From: Clostridia bacterium
GTDB lineage: Bacteria; Bacillota; Clostridia; Oscillospirales; Acutalibacteraceae
Reading direction: 5' to 3'
Assembly (NCBI GenBank): GCA_017416345.1
Contig: JAFQCR010000027.1
Location: 1-64,000, forward strand
Length of the DNA stretch: 64,000 bases
Under the pieces are notes generated by a model, which was given only the letters and a program-made list of their open reading frames with translations, did not search any database and was not told the origin of the DNA. Both the position numbers and the translations under genes were made by a program. This document shows, one piece after another, positions 1 through 8,312 of the stretch (position 1 is the stretch's first letter; each line of letters opens with the position of its first letter).

Positions 1-180
1 GCTAATGATGTCACTTCGTTAATGATGTATTGCTTCGCAACATTAAGGAACGCTTCGCATCATAAATGAGCGAAGCGAATTTACATCATATTGCGCAAAG
101 CGCAATGCATCACTTCGGCGTCAGCCGATACTTCACTAAAAGCAGTATATCATATCGCGTAAGCAATATATCATTTCTGT
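1..180. repeat. Array of short imperfect hairpins
   Basis: No gene is seen in 1-330. The first 180 bases are a string of small inverted repeats. Examples are CGCTTCGC at 51-58 against GCGAAGCG at 70-77, and attgcgc at 90-96 against gcgcaat at 100-106. They are separated by linkers that read ATGATGT at 5-11 and 22-28 and then the complement ACATCAT at 83-89. The array may extend left of the window. Its layout resembles the array at 45534-45690, but with a different linker word. Bases 181-270 show nothing distinctive. Confidence 0.6.
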
Positions 181-271
181 AAGTCTTCAAATCCACCCAC
201 ACAGCCAGCGAATCAACTATAACATTCACTTATCACTCAACCCTTTTACATATTCTAATGGAAATTTTCTA

Positions 272-300
272 TTTACTTGCAGGTGTCATTACAATATAAT
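272..300 (+). promoter_or_regulatory. Candidate sigma-A promoter of the DUF4886 gene
   Basis: TTTACT (272-277), a 17-base spacer, and a perfect TATAAT (295-300). The hexamers lie about 30 bases before the start codon, which has a good ribosome site (AAAGGAG). Confidence 0.5.
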
Positions 301-330
301 GTCATTAATAAGTAAATAAAGGAGACCGTT

Positions 331-1436
331 ATGAAAAGAATCAGTATAAAAATCTTTATCTGCATTTACATTATTTCATTACTTATGTCATTCGTGGGAT
401 GCGGCGGTTCCGAAGATGACTCAAGTTCAATCTCAAGTTCAGGCTCAAACTTAAGCTCAGACTCAAGTTCAGACATAAGCTCAGACTCAAGCACTAACTC
501 AAGCACGGAAACAGCCACCTGTGAGCATAACTATGTTGAGAAAGAGGTCGTACAACCCATGGCACTTAAGGACGGTAAAAGAAAATCGGTCTGCTCGGTT
601 TGCTCGGCAGAGCAAACCGAGACCCTCCCTGCCACTAAATCAATTAAGATCCTGGCACTCGGTAACAGTTTTACAATTGACAGTATGCAGCATCTCTGGA
701 ATATCTGCAAGAGCGCGGGTGTTGAGGAGATCGTACTCGGAAATCTGTTTATTAGCGGATGCACCCTTGATACCCATTGGAGTAAAATTGAAAGCAACGC
801 AAAGTCGTATGTTTTCTACAAGAATACCAACGGTAGCTGGACATCGACCAAGAAATATACGGTTCTTAATGCTATCAAACAAGAGGATTGGACGTATTCG
901 TATTCCATCAGAACGGTTCGGGCGGAGGCTTTGTCGACTCGTATTCGCATCTTGGCGATATAATGGACTATTTTGATAAAAACAAGACCAATCCCAATGC
1001 CAAGATGTATTGGAACGTGGGCTGGGCATATCAGAGCGACAGCACTCACGGAACGTTTAAGCTCTACGACAACGACCAGATGAAAATGTACAATATGACG
1101 GTATCCGCTGTCCGGGAGGTCATTGTTCCTAATAAGAGATTTGCGGGAATAATCCCCTCGGGAACAGCGATCCAGAATCTCAGAACCACGTATTTGGGAG
1201 ATACACTTACCCGTGACGGCTACCATATGAATTACGGCTTCGGCAGATACCAGTTGGGTCTTGTATGGTGCTCGGTGCTCACGGGCGGCGATATTGATGC
1301 AGTCGATTATATTCCCTCTCAATATCCCGATGTCAAAGAACTTTTACCCTTATTAAAGGAGTCAGCCAGGTCTGCCATCGCCGAGCCCTTTAAAATAACT
1401 GATTCGGCATCTTTTTCAACCAAGCCTACACCTTAA
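331..1436 (+). pseudogene. DUF4886 (SGNH-like) lipoprotein, frameshifted
   Basis: The reading frame is broken. The first frame (331-963) encodes a lipoprotein signal with the lipobox cysteine at residue 24, a Ser/Asp-rich linker, and the start of a DUF4886 domain (ILALGNSF near residue 108). The second frame (open from 888) continues the domain as DVFVFHQNGSGGGF and ends at 1436. Adding one G in the GG run at 889-890 (gattgg-acg to gattggg-acg) joins them as QEDWDVFVFHQ, giving about 368 residues. DUF4886 proteins are secreted SGNH-hydrolase-like proteins of unknown substrate. The break is either a genuine inactivating deletion or a sequencing error in a short homopolymer. The linker also carries a C-x2-C segment like the disulfide or metal modules of clostridial surface proteins. 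Confidence 0.8.
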
Positions 1437-1462
1437 GAATTATCAATAATACCATAACTATC

Positions 1463-1497
1463 AAAACACAGGCATTGATATACAGTGTCTGTGTTTT
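1463..1497 (+). terminator. Rho-independent terminator
   Basis: AAAACACAGGCA (1463-1474) pairs with TGTCTGTGTTTT (1486-1497), with one G-U pair, and ends in a T run. It lies 26 bases after the DUF4886 gene. Confidence 0.7.
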
Positions 1498-1536
1498 ATC
1501 ACATACTTTTAGAATTTACATTCTTTTGCGTAATAG

Positions 1537-1565
1537 TTGCTATTTTGTTGTAAATGTGATAATAT
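1537..1565 (+). promoter_or_regulatory. Candidate promoter of the AEC permease
   Basis: TTGCTA (1537-1542), 17 bases, TAATAT (1560-1565). It sits 23 bases before the start codon of the permease gene and is the only reasonable hexamer pair in the gap. Confidence 0.5.
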
Positions 1566-1588
1566 AGCACTGTTTAAGAGGTGGTTTT

Positions 1589-2575
1589 ATGCAATCTTTG
1601 ATCTTCGCTTTAGAGGCGGTATTACCGATAATTCTGATGGTCGTTCTGGGTTATTTTATCAAAAGGATCGGTTTGGTTAAGCAGAGCGACGCAAAAATAC
1701 TTAACAAATTAGTTTTCAGAGTGTTTCTGCCGGCGATGCTGTTCCTTAATGTGTACAGTATTAAAACCGTCAGCGGCATAAATTGTGGCTATATTTTGTA
1801 TGCAGTAGCTGCTGCTATCACGATTTTTTTGATCACGCTCCCTATTATTATGACTGTTACATCAAAAAAAGAGCGTAGAGGAGCGTTATTGCAATCTTCA
1901 TTCCGCTCAAACTATGCTCTCATAGGTATTCCGCTTGCCGAATCTCTTTTCGGTGCCGAGGGTGCCGCTGTTGCAACACTTCTGTCGGCCGCAATTATAC
2001 CGGTGTTCAACACTCTTGCAGTTATTGCTCTTTCAATTTTTAATCCCAATTCACAAAAGATAAGCGTTAAGAAGATAGTGCTTGACGTTATCAAGAACCC
2101 GCTTATTATCAGCATTTTCGTCGGTGTCGTTGCCTTGGGTGTAAGGGCGCTGTTTGTTAAATTCGGCGTTTCCTTCCGCTTGACCGATATACAGCCCGTT
2201 TATAAGGTGTTGAGTTATCTTTCGTCGGTTGCAACTCCGCTTGCCTTGCTTGTTTTGGGAATTCAGTTTGAGTTTTCGGCTGTATCAGAGCTTAAAAAAG
2301 AGATATGCTTCGGTGTTCTTATACGAACAGTTGCCGTTCCGATATTGGGACTTGGTATTGCATATATTTTCTTTAATGATCACTTTAACGGAGCGCATTT
2401 CGCCACTTTTGTAGCCGTGTTTGCAACACCTGTTGCCGTTTCAAGTGTACCAATGGTGCAGGAAATGGACGGCGATGTCGCTTTAGCGGGTCAGTTGGTC
2501 ATTTGGACAACGGTGGCCTCGGCGCTCACAGTATTTTTAGCATCATTTATACTGAAATCGGTCGGAGTATTTTAA
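1589..2575 (+). CDS. AEC (auxin efflux carrier) family transporter
   Basis: A 328-residue integral membrane protein with about ten hydrophobic segments split by a short charged middle loop (PNSQKISVKK near residue 153), the usual AEC layout. The N-terminus (LPIILMVVLGYFIKRIGL) and the NKLVFRVFLPAMLF segment are typical of the family. AEC members are secondary carriers for organic anions such as malate or for unknown substrates; nothing here fixes the substrate. The start follows AAGAGGTGG. It is a single-gene unit with its own promoter. The next gene also appears to have its own promoter. Confidence 0.9.
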   Translation: MQSLIFALEAVLPIILMVVLGYFIKRIGLVKQSDAKILNKLVFRVFLPAMLFLNVYSIKTVSGINCGYILYAVAAAITIFLITLPIIMTVTSKKERRGALLQSSFRSNYALIGIPLAESLFGAEGAAVATLLSAAIIPVFNTLAVIALSIFNPNSQKISVKKIVLDVIKNPLIISIFVGVVALGVRALFVKFGVSFRLTDIQPVYKVLSYLSSVATPLALLVLGIQFEFSAVSELKKEICFGVLIRTVAVPILGLGIAYIFFNDHFNGAHFATFVAVFATPVAVSSVPMVQEMDGDVALAGQLVIWTTVASALTVFLASFILKSVGVF

Positions 2576-2602
2576 TAATAATTTGATCAACAGTTCAAAG
2601 AT

Positions 2603-2631
2603 TTGACTACACAAAAAATTTGTGTTAATAT
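2603..2631 (+). promoter_or_regulatory. Promoter with a palindrome filling its spacer
   Basis: TTGACT (2603-2608), a 17-base spacer, TAATAT (2626-2631). The whole spacer, 2609-2625, is a perfect inverted repeat: ACACAAA, AAA, TTTGTGT. This is the expected place for a repressor that blocks RNA polymerase. It drives the sugar isomerase gene at 2659. Confidence 0.65.
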
Positions 2632-2658
2632 AAAACAAATAAGTTATGAGGTGATAAC

Positions 2659-3561
2659 ATGAAACTTGCAACGACCACAAGCGATTTTGTGAAATATACC
2701 AACGACCAGGAAACCATCATCCGCAATTTGGTTAAATGTGGCTTTAAGTATATCGATTATAGCTTTGGTATTGATTACAAAAACGGAAACGGATTTTTCG
2801 GCGATTTTGATGCTCACGCCAAAAAGATGATGGCTTTAGCCGATGAGCTTGGCATTAAATTTGTTCAATCTCACGCACCGATGGGCACTCCTATTGTAAA
2901 AAACGAAAAATATGAGTCTTTTATTGAGTGCAACATCACCTGCATCAAAGCTTGTGCAAAGCTAAAAATTCCTTATGTTGTCGTTCATTCAGGCTATGAT
3001 AAGCATATTTCAAAGGAAGAATGCTTTAAGCGAAACAAGGAATTTTATGACCGCCTTCTCCCCTATGCAGAAAAATATTCAGTAGAAATACTGACCGAGA
3101 ATTTCAACAAAATGTGGGACCCCGAAACTTTCTGGATCGATAACGCGCCCGAGCTTCGTGAGCTGGTCGATTATATCGACCATCCTATGCTTAATGTGTG
3201 TTGGGACATCGGTCACGGTAACCTGCAAAGTATGCCGCAGCACGAAGCTATGAAAATACTCGGTGACAGGATACACGCTTTGCATGTGCAGGATAACTAC
3301 AACCGCGCCGACAGTCATAAAGCACCCTTTTTCGGCACTACAAACTGGGATTCGGTAATGTATGGCTTGAAAGAGATCGGCTTTAACGGTTACTTCACCT
3401 TTGAAGCCGATAATCTGTTGACAGCTCCGCACAACAAGCGCACATTCGATAAAGACACACGCCTTATGACCCCGCCGATAGAATTTCAGTTAAAGGCCGA
3501 AAGTCTGTTATATGACATTGGCAAATACATTCTCTACTCCTACGATTGCTTCGAGGAATAA
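2659..3561 (+). CDS. Sugar phosphate isomerase/epimerase-type TIM barrel
   Basis: 300 residues of the xylose-isomerase-like (AP endonuclease 2) TIM-barrel superfamily. Metal-site segments are visible: an acidic strand end ILTENFNKMWD near 147, WDIGHGNL near 182, HALHVQDN near 211, and a closing FTFEADN near 252. Members isomerise or epimerise sugars, inositols or hydroxypyruvate, and the specific reaction cannot be told here. The start is fixed by a good ribosome site (GAGGTG). It has its own promoter with an operator-like palindrome and ends at a strong terminator, so it is probably a single substrate-responsive gene. Confidence 0.85.
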   Translation: MKLATTTSDFVKYTNDQETIIRNLVKCGFKYIDYSFGIDYKNGNGFFGDFDAHAKKMMALADELGIKFVQSHAPMGTPIVKNEKYESFIECNITCIKACAKLKIPYVVVHSGYDKHISKEECFKRNKEFYDRLLPYAEKYSVEILTENFNKMWDPETFWIDNAPELRELVDYIDHPMLNVCWDIGHGNLQSMPQHEAMKILGDRIHALHVQDNYNRADSHKAPFFGTTNWDSVMYGLKEIGFNGYFTFEADNLLTAPHNKRTFDKDTRLMTPPIEFQLKAESLLYDIGKYILYSYDCFEE

Positions 3562-3571
3562 TATTCAAAAC

Positions 3572-3601
3572 AAAAGGTCGATTCAAGTGAATCGACCTTT
3601 T
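3572..3601. terminator. Bidirectional terminator
   Basis: A perfect 13-bp stem, AAAAGGTCGATTC and its complement, around an AAGT loop. T runs flank both sides, so it can serve the isomerase gene on the plus strand and the convergent membrane-protein gene ending at 3605. Confidence 0.9.
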
Positions 3602-3604
3602 GTT

Positions 3605-4645
3605 TTATTCATTATCTGATATATTTTGTGGCTGTTGTGAATTTAATTTGCCAAGCGAGAAAATGAAAATTCCAACAAAGAAAAGTATGCAACAGAGTGA
3701 GCCAAGGAAAACATCATACAGTAAACCGAGACGCTCGAAGGCCAATTCCACGGTTTCAGCTTTTACGAAAACACTAACCACGGTGATCGAAGCATTTATT
3801 AATAAAATAACCGCTTTAGCAAGCGCACCGTATTTTAAAAGGTTGATAAACTTAAGGTCGCAGACCGAGCCTATCACCATAGCAACTGCCGAAGCAGTAT
3901 TCAGTAAAGCAAATACCAGCGAAACAGCGTTATTATACTTATTGCCGTAGGTCAGCAAAAAATTGATATTAAGCAAACAAGAGTTGATATTTGTCAGCAA
4001 AACGATACCGAAAGCACCGGTCAAAAGCCAATGCTTATATTTACTGACCATATTGGTAGACAGCAGGAAAACCAGCACAAGTGCGATTGGAGTTATCTGC
4101 AGAAAAACCGTGTAATAGTGCACCGAAAGAATCGTACCTATCTTTTCAAAGAGTATTGATTCAATTGCATAGATCGCCGTAAAGCAAATTGCGACTGATC
4201 TGTGTTTTTTATTCTGAAGCAGCATATCGGCTCGTGATATTGTTTTAGGTTCGCCGCTGTCACTTTCGGTTTCGGCTATATCTTTTTTACGTTTTGACGA
4301 AAAAACCAAACTCCACAGTAAGACCCACACAAACAAAACAAGTCCGTACTGATAGGTCTCATCCTCCCTCATAAAAGGAAAGATATATGAAAGTGCTGTT
4401 ATGAGCGCATTGTATACCACAAAAAACCATTTTAGTTTTTCATTTCGAATCATCCTGCCGTAAAAGTAGCATACGACCGGAATAATAGCCAACACCCACA
4501 GAGCGATCGCCAGAAGTGCCAGACCTATTCCGCCCCAACCGTCATTTGAATAGGTAAGATTAATTATAGATGCTGTTACGAAGAAAAACACATAAAACAG
4601 AATTGAAGTTAAAACCGGATATACAAATTTCAGTATTTTTTTCAT
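3605..4645 (-). CDS. Hypothetical polytopic membrane protein
   Basis: Not recognised. 346 residues with about eight to nine hydrophobic segments, a charged cytoplasmic-looking loop near 128-150 (SSKRKKDIAETESDSGEP), and a short polar C-terminus (NSQQPQNISDNE). The start follows TAAGGAG at good spacing. It lies 17 bases downstream of the DUF4091 lipoprotein gene on the same strand, so the two may be co-transcribed. No catalytic motif is seen. Confidence 0.7.
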   Translation of the reverse strand: MKKILKFVYPVLTSILFYVFFFVTASIINLTYSNDGWGGIGLALLAIALWVLAIIPVVCYFYGRMIRNEKLKWFFVVYNALITALSYIFPFMREDETYQYGLVLFVWVLLWSLVFSSKRKKDIAETESDSGEPKTISRADMLLQNKKHRSVAICFTAIYAIESILFEKIGTILSVHYYTVFLQITPIALVLVFLLSTNMVSKYKHWLLTGAFGIVLLTNINSCLLNINFLLTYGNKYNNAVSLVFALLNTASAVAMVIGSVCDLKFINLLKYGALAKAVILLINASITVVSVFVKAETVELAFERLGLLYDVFLGSLCCILFFVGIFIFSLGKLNSQQPQNISDNE

Positions 4646-4662
4646 GTTAACTCCTTAGTATA

Positions 4663-6315
4663 TCAATTTTTCAGCGCTGCCTGAATGTCATTGCCGATTT
4701 CGGCTCTCAATTTCAAAAATGAGTCGCTGTCGACTAAAACCTCTGACGGCTTGGGGCTGACAGAATAGAGCTTTTTCAAAACATATTCCCTGCCCAAGGT
4801 CTGCTCAGCTAAAGACAAAAGCTGATAATCCTCCATACCGTCACGGATGCACTTAAGTCTTAACGAGGCAACGGGGCCATCTATCCCGACCTTTTCACCG
4901 GGATACACAAGGATACCCTCGCCGTAAACCGGGTAGCTTAAGGTCTTGGTGTCAACATCGGTCCAGGGATCATTGGTTTTTATCCAATAGTTAGTACACC
5001 AATAAAGAAATCCGCTAACACCGTATCGGTACTGCTGCCAGAAAAGAACACGGTGGTCGAGCCCGTTTTCATCAACAAAAACATTCATATACGGCTTGCC
5101 GGGGGTGTTGCACACATACCACCAAAGCTCACGACCGCTGTTTAAATGCTCATCCATTCGGGTTTTGAAGGGCAGTTGTTTATTAAGCTGAGCCTCGGAG
5201 TATATAAACTCATCCTCCCACATACACGGTTTTGGACAAGGCACGTCGACGGTGTCCAGCAAAAACTGTGTCTGATCGTAGTCGGGCGTTACGACGATAT
5301 TGGTGTAATAGGGGCAAATTATCTTTATTTCGGGGCAAAGCTCCTTCAAATATTCGCACCTTGTTCTGAGGCTGTTGAGCCTTTCGATGGTGTTTGGCTC
5401 ATCAGTGGGATAAAAATAAGCCTTTTTAAGCCATTCGGGATTGGATTTCACCTTTTCGCAGTAGGCCAGAATGACCGATTCCTGAACATCATGACTGCAC
5501 GGCACTCTGAATGCGGTAACACGGGGGTCGGACATATATTTATCTGCCCTTGTATCAAGAATATCATACGGCAGATAGTAAGGGCTAAGGCCGTGCTGGA
5601 GCATCATTTCGTAGTATTTCTGATAGGTTTCATCGGTATAATTTGAGGTGTAGTCCTTAAGGTAGTCCTTGTTGATGCTGACAGCACTTGCGCTTTTAGA
5701 AGCATCCGATAAAAGGAAGTCCCACACGGTAATGTCGGCCGTCACAGTATTGCTGACCGCCTCATCCCCCGACATAAGACAAAATTTGAGTGGGTGCTTG
5801 CCCGAGTTCACCTTTTGGACGGTCTTGATATCCACTAAAAATGTTATACTGTTTCCCGTAAGCAGAGAAAACTCCCCACCGTCAAACGGCACCAGCGGGT
5901 CGGGATACAGCGTGTCGCCGCAGGGTACATAATTTTCGGTGAAATACTGCAGCTCAATGCCGTTAAGGTCGCCGATAACCGTCAACTTTGCTTTTGTTGC
6001 ATCCTTTTTTGCGGTAAATGTAATATGTACCGACTCGGTCTCGTTTTTAGCCATACCGACAACCAAAGATGTCTCCGTAATATCGCAATAAATATTTTCG
6101 GAATACTTATCAAAGCCGTTGTAAATAACCGCTTTGATATCAAATTCATCGGCATCGGCAAACGCATCGGATGAAACGTTTGATTGAGCATTGGACGAAG
6201 TATTAACCGATGAATCCAAAGTTTCGCTATCTTTGCCTTTTGAACCGCAACCGCAAAACAATGCCAAAGTAGTGAGTACTAAAACCGTTGAAAGTAAAAC
6301 ACGAAGCTTGCTCAT
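4663..6315 (-). CDS. DUF4091 domain lipoprotein, putative glycan-acting
   Basis: 550 residues from the ATG preceded by GGGGTG. An upstream in-frame ATG at 6381 lacks a ribosome site. The N-terminus is a lipoprotein signal with the acylated cysteine near residue 23 (FCGCGSKG), followed by a Ser/Asn-rich tether. The middle is TIM-barrel-like (DEPNTIERLNSLR; IKIICPYYTN). The C-terminus has the DUF4091 hallmarks: WWYVCNTPGKPY, a GFLYWCTNYW strand, GEGILVYPG and LRLKCIRDGMEDYQLL. DUF4091 proteins are predicted glycoside-hydrolase-like surface proteins without an assigned reaction. It is probably displayed on the outer face of the membrane. Confidence 0.85.
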   Translation of the reverse strand: MSKLRVLLSTVLVLTTLALFCGCGSKGKDSETLDSSVNTSSNAQSNVSSDAFADADEFDIKAVIYNGFDKYSENIYCDITETSLVVGMAKNETESVHITFTAKKDATKAKLTVIGDLNGIELQYFTENYVPCGDTLYPDPLVPFDGGEFSLLTGNSITFLVDIKTVQKVNSGKHPLKFCLMSGDEAVSNTVTADITVWDFLLSDASKSASAVSINKDYLKDYTSNYTDETYQKYYEMMLQHGLSPYYLPYDILDTRADKYMSDPRVTAFRVPCSHDVQESVILAYCEKVKSNPEWLKKAYFYPTDEPNTIERLNSLRTRCEYLKELCPEIKIICPYYTNIVVTPDYDQTQFLLDTVDVPCPKPCMWEDEFIYSEAQLNKQLPFKTRMDEHLNSGRELWWYVCNTPGKPYMNVFVDENGLDHRVLFWQQYRYGVSGFLYWCTNYWIKTNDPWTDVDTKTLSYPVYGEGILVYPGEKVGIDGPVASLRLKCIRDGMEDYQLLSLAEQTLGREYVLKKLYSVSPKPSEVLVDSDSFLKLRAEIGNDIQAALKN

Positions 6316-6387
6316 ATCAACACCCCATAAAACAAAAAGATATACTATTAACATAATAGCATACCTTTTCAAAGTTTTCAATATAGC

Positions 6388-6960
6388 TTATTTAAGGTAC
6401 TTTACGGATTCGGTTTTATAAACACCGTTGCCGTAGTAATACTCAAACTCAAACCCGTCAGCCTGCCAATTTATTTCATAATTTTCGAAATTCAAAACAC
6501 AAAAATCGTCGGTGCCGTATTGACCTATTAATTCCATAGTGCAGGATGATGTCTTTTCATAAAATCCGCCCCAACAACCAAACAAAAAAGAATTTTCGAT
6601 TATTACGATCTCGTGTTGACCGTCGGGTGAAGTGAGAGCAACGCTGTCACGGTCGGGGTTAAAATACAACGTTATCAGCGACATAATTACACAGAGCGGA
6701 ACAAGTAAACCAAGCGTGAGTACGCCCAACAGCTTGGTTTTGTCAAACGAAAACAGCAATAATGTCAACGTAACGCCGAATAAAGTGCACATCAGACTCA
6801 AGCAAAAATCCAAAATATCGACGGATATTATATTGCCGAATATCAATATAGTACCGTTATTTTCCAAAATTGAAACAACCGCATATACAACCAATATAAC
6901 AGCAAAACAAATACCGCATATTTTAAACGATAACCAAAGCTTTGGATATGTTACTTTCAT
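6388..6960 (-). CDS. Hypothetical membrane protein, SPDG paralogue 1
   Basis: Not recognised. 190 residues: three or four N-terminal hydrophobic segments (about 10-110), then an extracytoplasmic-looking tail that starts TSPDGQHEIVIIENSF. The tail is clearly related to that of the next gene upstream (TSPDGEHEIIFQRR), including ending in a hydrophobic plus aromatic stretch. The two genes lie 14 bases apart and look like a tandem duplication that has diverged. It is probably co-transcribed with its paralogue. Confidence 0.65.
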   Translation of the reverse strand: MKVTYPKLWLSFKICGICFAVILVVYAVVSILENNGTILIFGNIISVDILDFCLSLMCTLFGVTLTLLLFSFDKTKLLGVLTLGLLVPLCVIMSLITLYFNPDRDSVALTSPDGQHEIVIIENSFLFGCWGGFYEKTSSCTMELIGQYGTDDFCVLNFENYEINWQADGFEFEYYYGNGVYKTESVKYLK

Positions 6961-6974
6961 TGAATAACCTCCCG

Positions 6975-7562
6975 TTAATCTTTATAAAAATCAAACTGCA
7001 GATCTGTCTTTTTGCCGTAGCCGTCGCTGACCTCAATTGAAAATCCATGCTCATTCCACTTTATCTCATTTTCAAAATCGGTGCTTGACGGATATAACTG
7101 CTCACGGTAGTTCTCCCCTATTTTGTGCATTACGTTTTCAGAGGTCCTTTCAAAAATTTCGGCCGCATCACCGCCAAAATATTGCCTTCGCTGAAAAATT
7201 ATTTCATGCTCACCGTCGGGCGAAGTAAATGTGTAATATGAGATTGAAGGGGCGGCAAAAGCGATAGCAATAAAAAGCCACGCCGCCAAAAGCAAAACGG
7301 GTATTGATATCAGAATAGGTGCAATGACCGAATTAAAGCCTGCAAAAAGTAGCGCAATTAAAGTAAACGCAGCGGAAAAGATCAGCAAGGCGACAAGATT
7401 TCCGCAAATTTCATCGGATGAAAAACTAACGAAATAAAAGTTGATACCGTTTTCCAAAAGCACTTTGAAGGTCACAAAGCCGATAAAGGCAAGCACGGTT
7501 ATGCCGCCAAGCACGAAAAATATCAGCCATTTTACCGATAGCTTTCTTTTGTTTTTCTCCAT
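6975..7562 (-). CDS. Hypothetical membrane protein, SPDG paralogue 2
   Basis: Not recognised. 195 residues. Hydrophobic segments lie at about 11-32, 38-60, 66-85 and 88-110, then a soluble tail with TSPDGEHEIIFQRR near 114 and FERTSENVMHKIGENY. It is paralogous to the gene at 6388-6960. It follows the 7572-8219 gene by 9 bases, so all three are likely one transcript from the promoter near 8266-8294. Confidence 0.65.
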   Translation of the reverse strand: MEKNKRKLSVKWLIFFVLGGITVLAFIGFVTFKVLLENGINFYFVSFSSDEICGNLVALLIFSAAFTLIALLFAGFNSVIAPILISIPVLLLAAWLFIAIAFAAPSISYYTFTSPDGEHEIIFQRRQYFGGDAAEIFERTSENVMHKIGENYREQLYPSSTDFENEIKWNEHGFSIEVSDGYGKKTDLQFDFYKD

Positions 7563-7571
7563 AAGATAACC

Positions 7572-8219
7572 CTAAAAATACCTTTCCAAAATTCCGACAT
7601 ATTGGTCGGGGATGTTGTAATATTTGCACTCCGAGCGGTCGGGTGATACCTCGACCGTTATTATCCATTTGCCGTTAAGCTTGCCCATAAACCCCATATT
7701 GACCGTTGCCACAGGGCAATTATCATAGGCAACGTACAAGGCCTCAAGGTTCTGCACCTCGTTTTCAACAAACAGACCGCCGTATGGCGATTTATAGCTA
7801 CCTTGAACGCATCTATCGGCGATTATCTCCACTACCGCCTGCAAAAGAACTTTGTCGGTTATATCTTTATAATTCCAATTGATCCGTGTGACCGTGCCTG
7901 AAGTAGGTATTTCGTAGTCATCGCTAACATAAAGGATGCTGTCGACAAAAGAGGACACAAGCAAAAAATTGTGCTCCGGGTCACCCTTGATTTCGTACAC
8001 ATCAAGGCCGTTGGTCGTTTTGGCGATCCTACGGCCTAAATCATATTTTCCGTACCGGGGGCTATAGGTTCTGCCCTGCCACTCAAGGCTCTCAAGACCA
8101 ACAACAGCCGAACGGTCGGTAACAAAAGCGCCGAAATGCCACAACGCACCGACAATAAGCGCCGCAACCACTAACACAACCGAAACAACAGCCACCGAGA
8201 GCTTGACCTTTTTAGACAC
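7572..8219 (-). CDS. Hypothetical single-pass membrane protein, GTG start
   Basis: Not recognised. 215 residues from a GTG codon preceded at 7 bases by a perfect AGGAGG. Starts further upstream would sit inside the promoter and operator palindrome. One N-terminal membrane anchor (about residues 6-28) is followed by a soluble domain of about 180 residues with scattered beta-strand-like stretches (DVYEIKGDPEHNFLLVSS). It heads the transcript that continues into the SPDG paralogues. Confidence 0.7.
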   Translation of the reverse strand: MSKKVKLSVAVVSVVLVVAALIVGALWHFGAFVTDRSAVVGLESLEWQGRTYSPRYGKYDLGRRIAKTTNGLDVYEIKGDPEHNFLLVSSFVDSILYVSDDYEIPTSGTVTRINWNYKDITDKVLLQAVVEIIADRCVQGSYKSPYGGLFVENEVQNLEALYVAYDNCPVATVNMGFMGKLNGKWIITVEVSPDRSECKYYNIPDQYVGILERYF

Positions 8220-8240
8220 GTGAGCACCTCCTAAAACAAA

Positions 8241-8294
8241 AAACGATAAACGATATCCTACCATTAAGATAACATATCGTTTATCGTTTGTCAA
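8241..8294 (-). promoter_or_regulatory. Promoter wrapped by a 16-bp inverted repeat
   Basis: On the minus strand, TTGACA (8294-8289), 17 bases, TATCTT (8271-8266). A perfect inverted repeat has arms at 8241-8256 and 8274-8289 (aaacgataaacgatat and its complement). One arm lies in the spacer and the other just past the start-point region. Each arm is itself an internal tandem of ACGATA, so several half-sites are present. It could also act as a weak terminator of the 8313 gene, but the 17-base loop fits an operator better. Confidence 0.65.
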
Positions 8295-8312
8295 TAATTA
8301 TTTGTTGTTTTA

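Noticed and set aside
888..1436. A separate gene starting at TTG 888
   Set aside because: It begins mid-domain with no ribosome site and continues the DUF4886 domain of the upstream frame; a single missing base explains it better.
6315..6381. The longer DUF4091 protein starting at 6381
   Set aside because: No ribosome site, and the lipoprotein signal begins cleanly at the ATG at 6315 with GGGGTG ahead.
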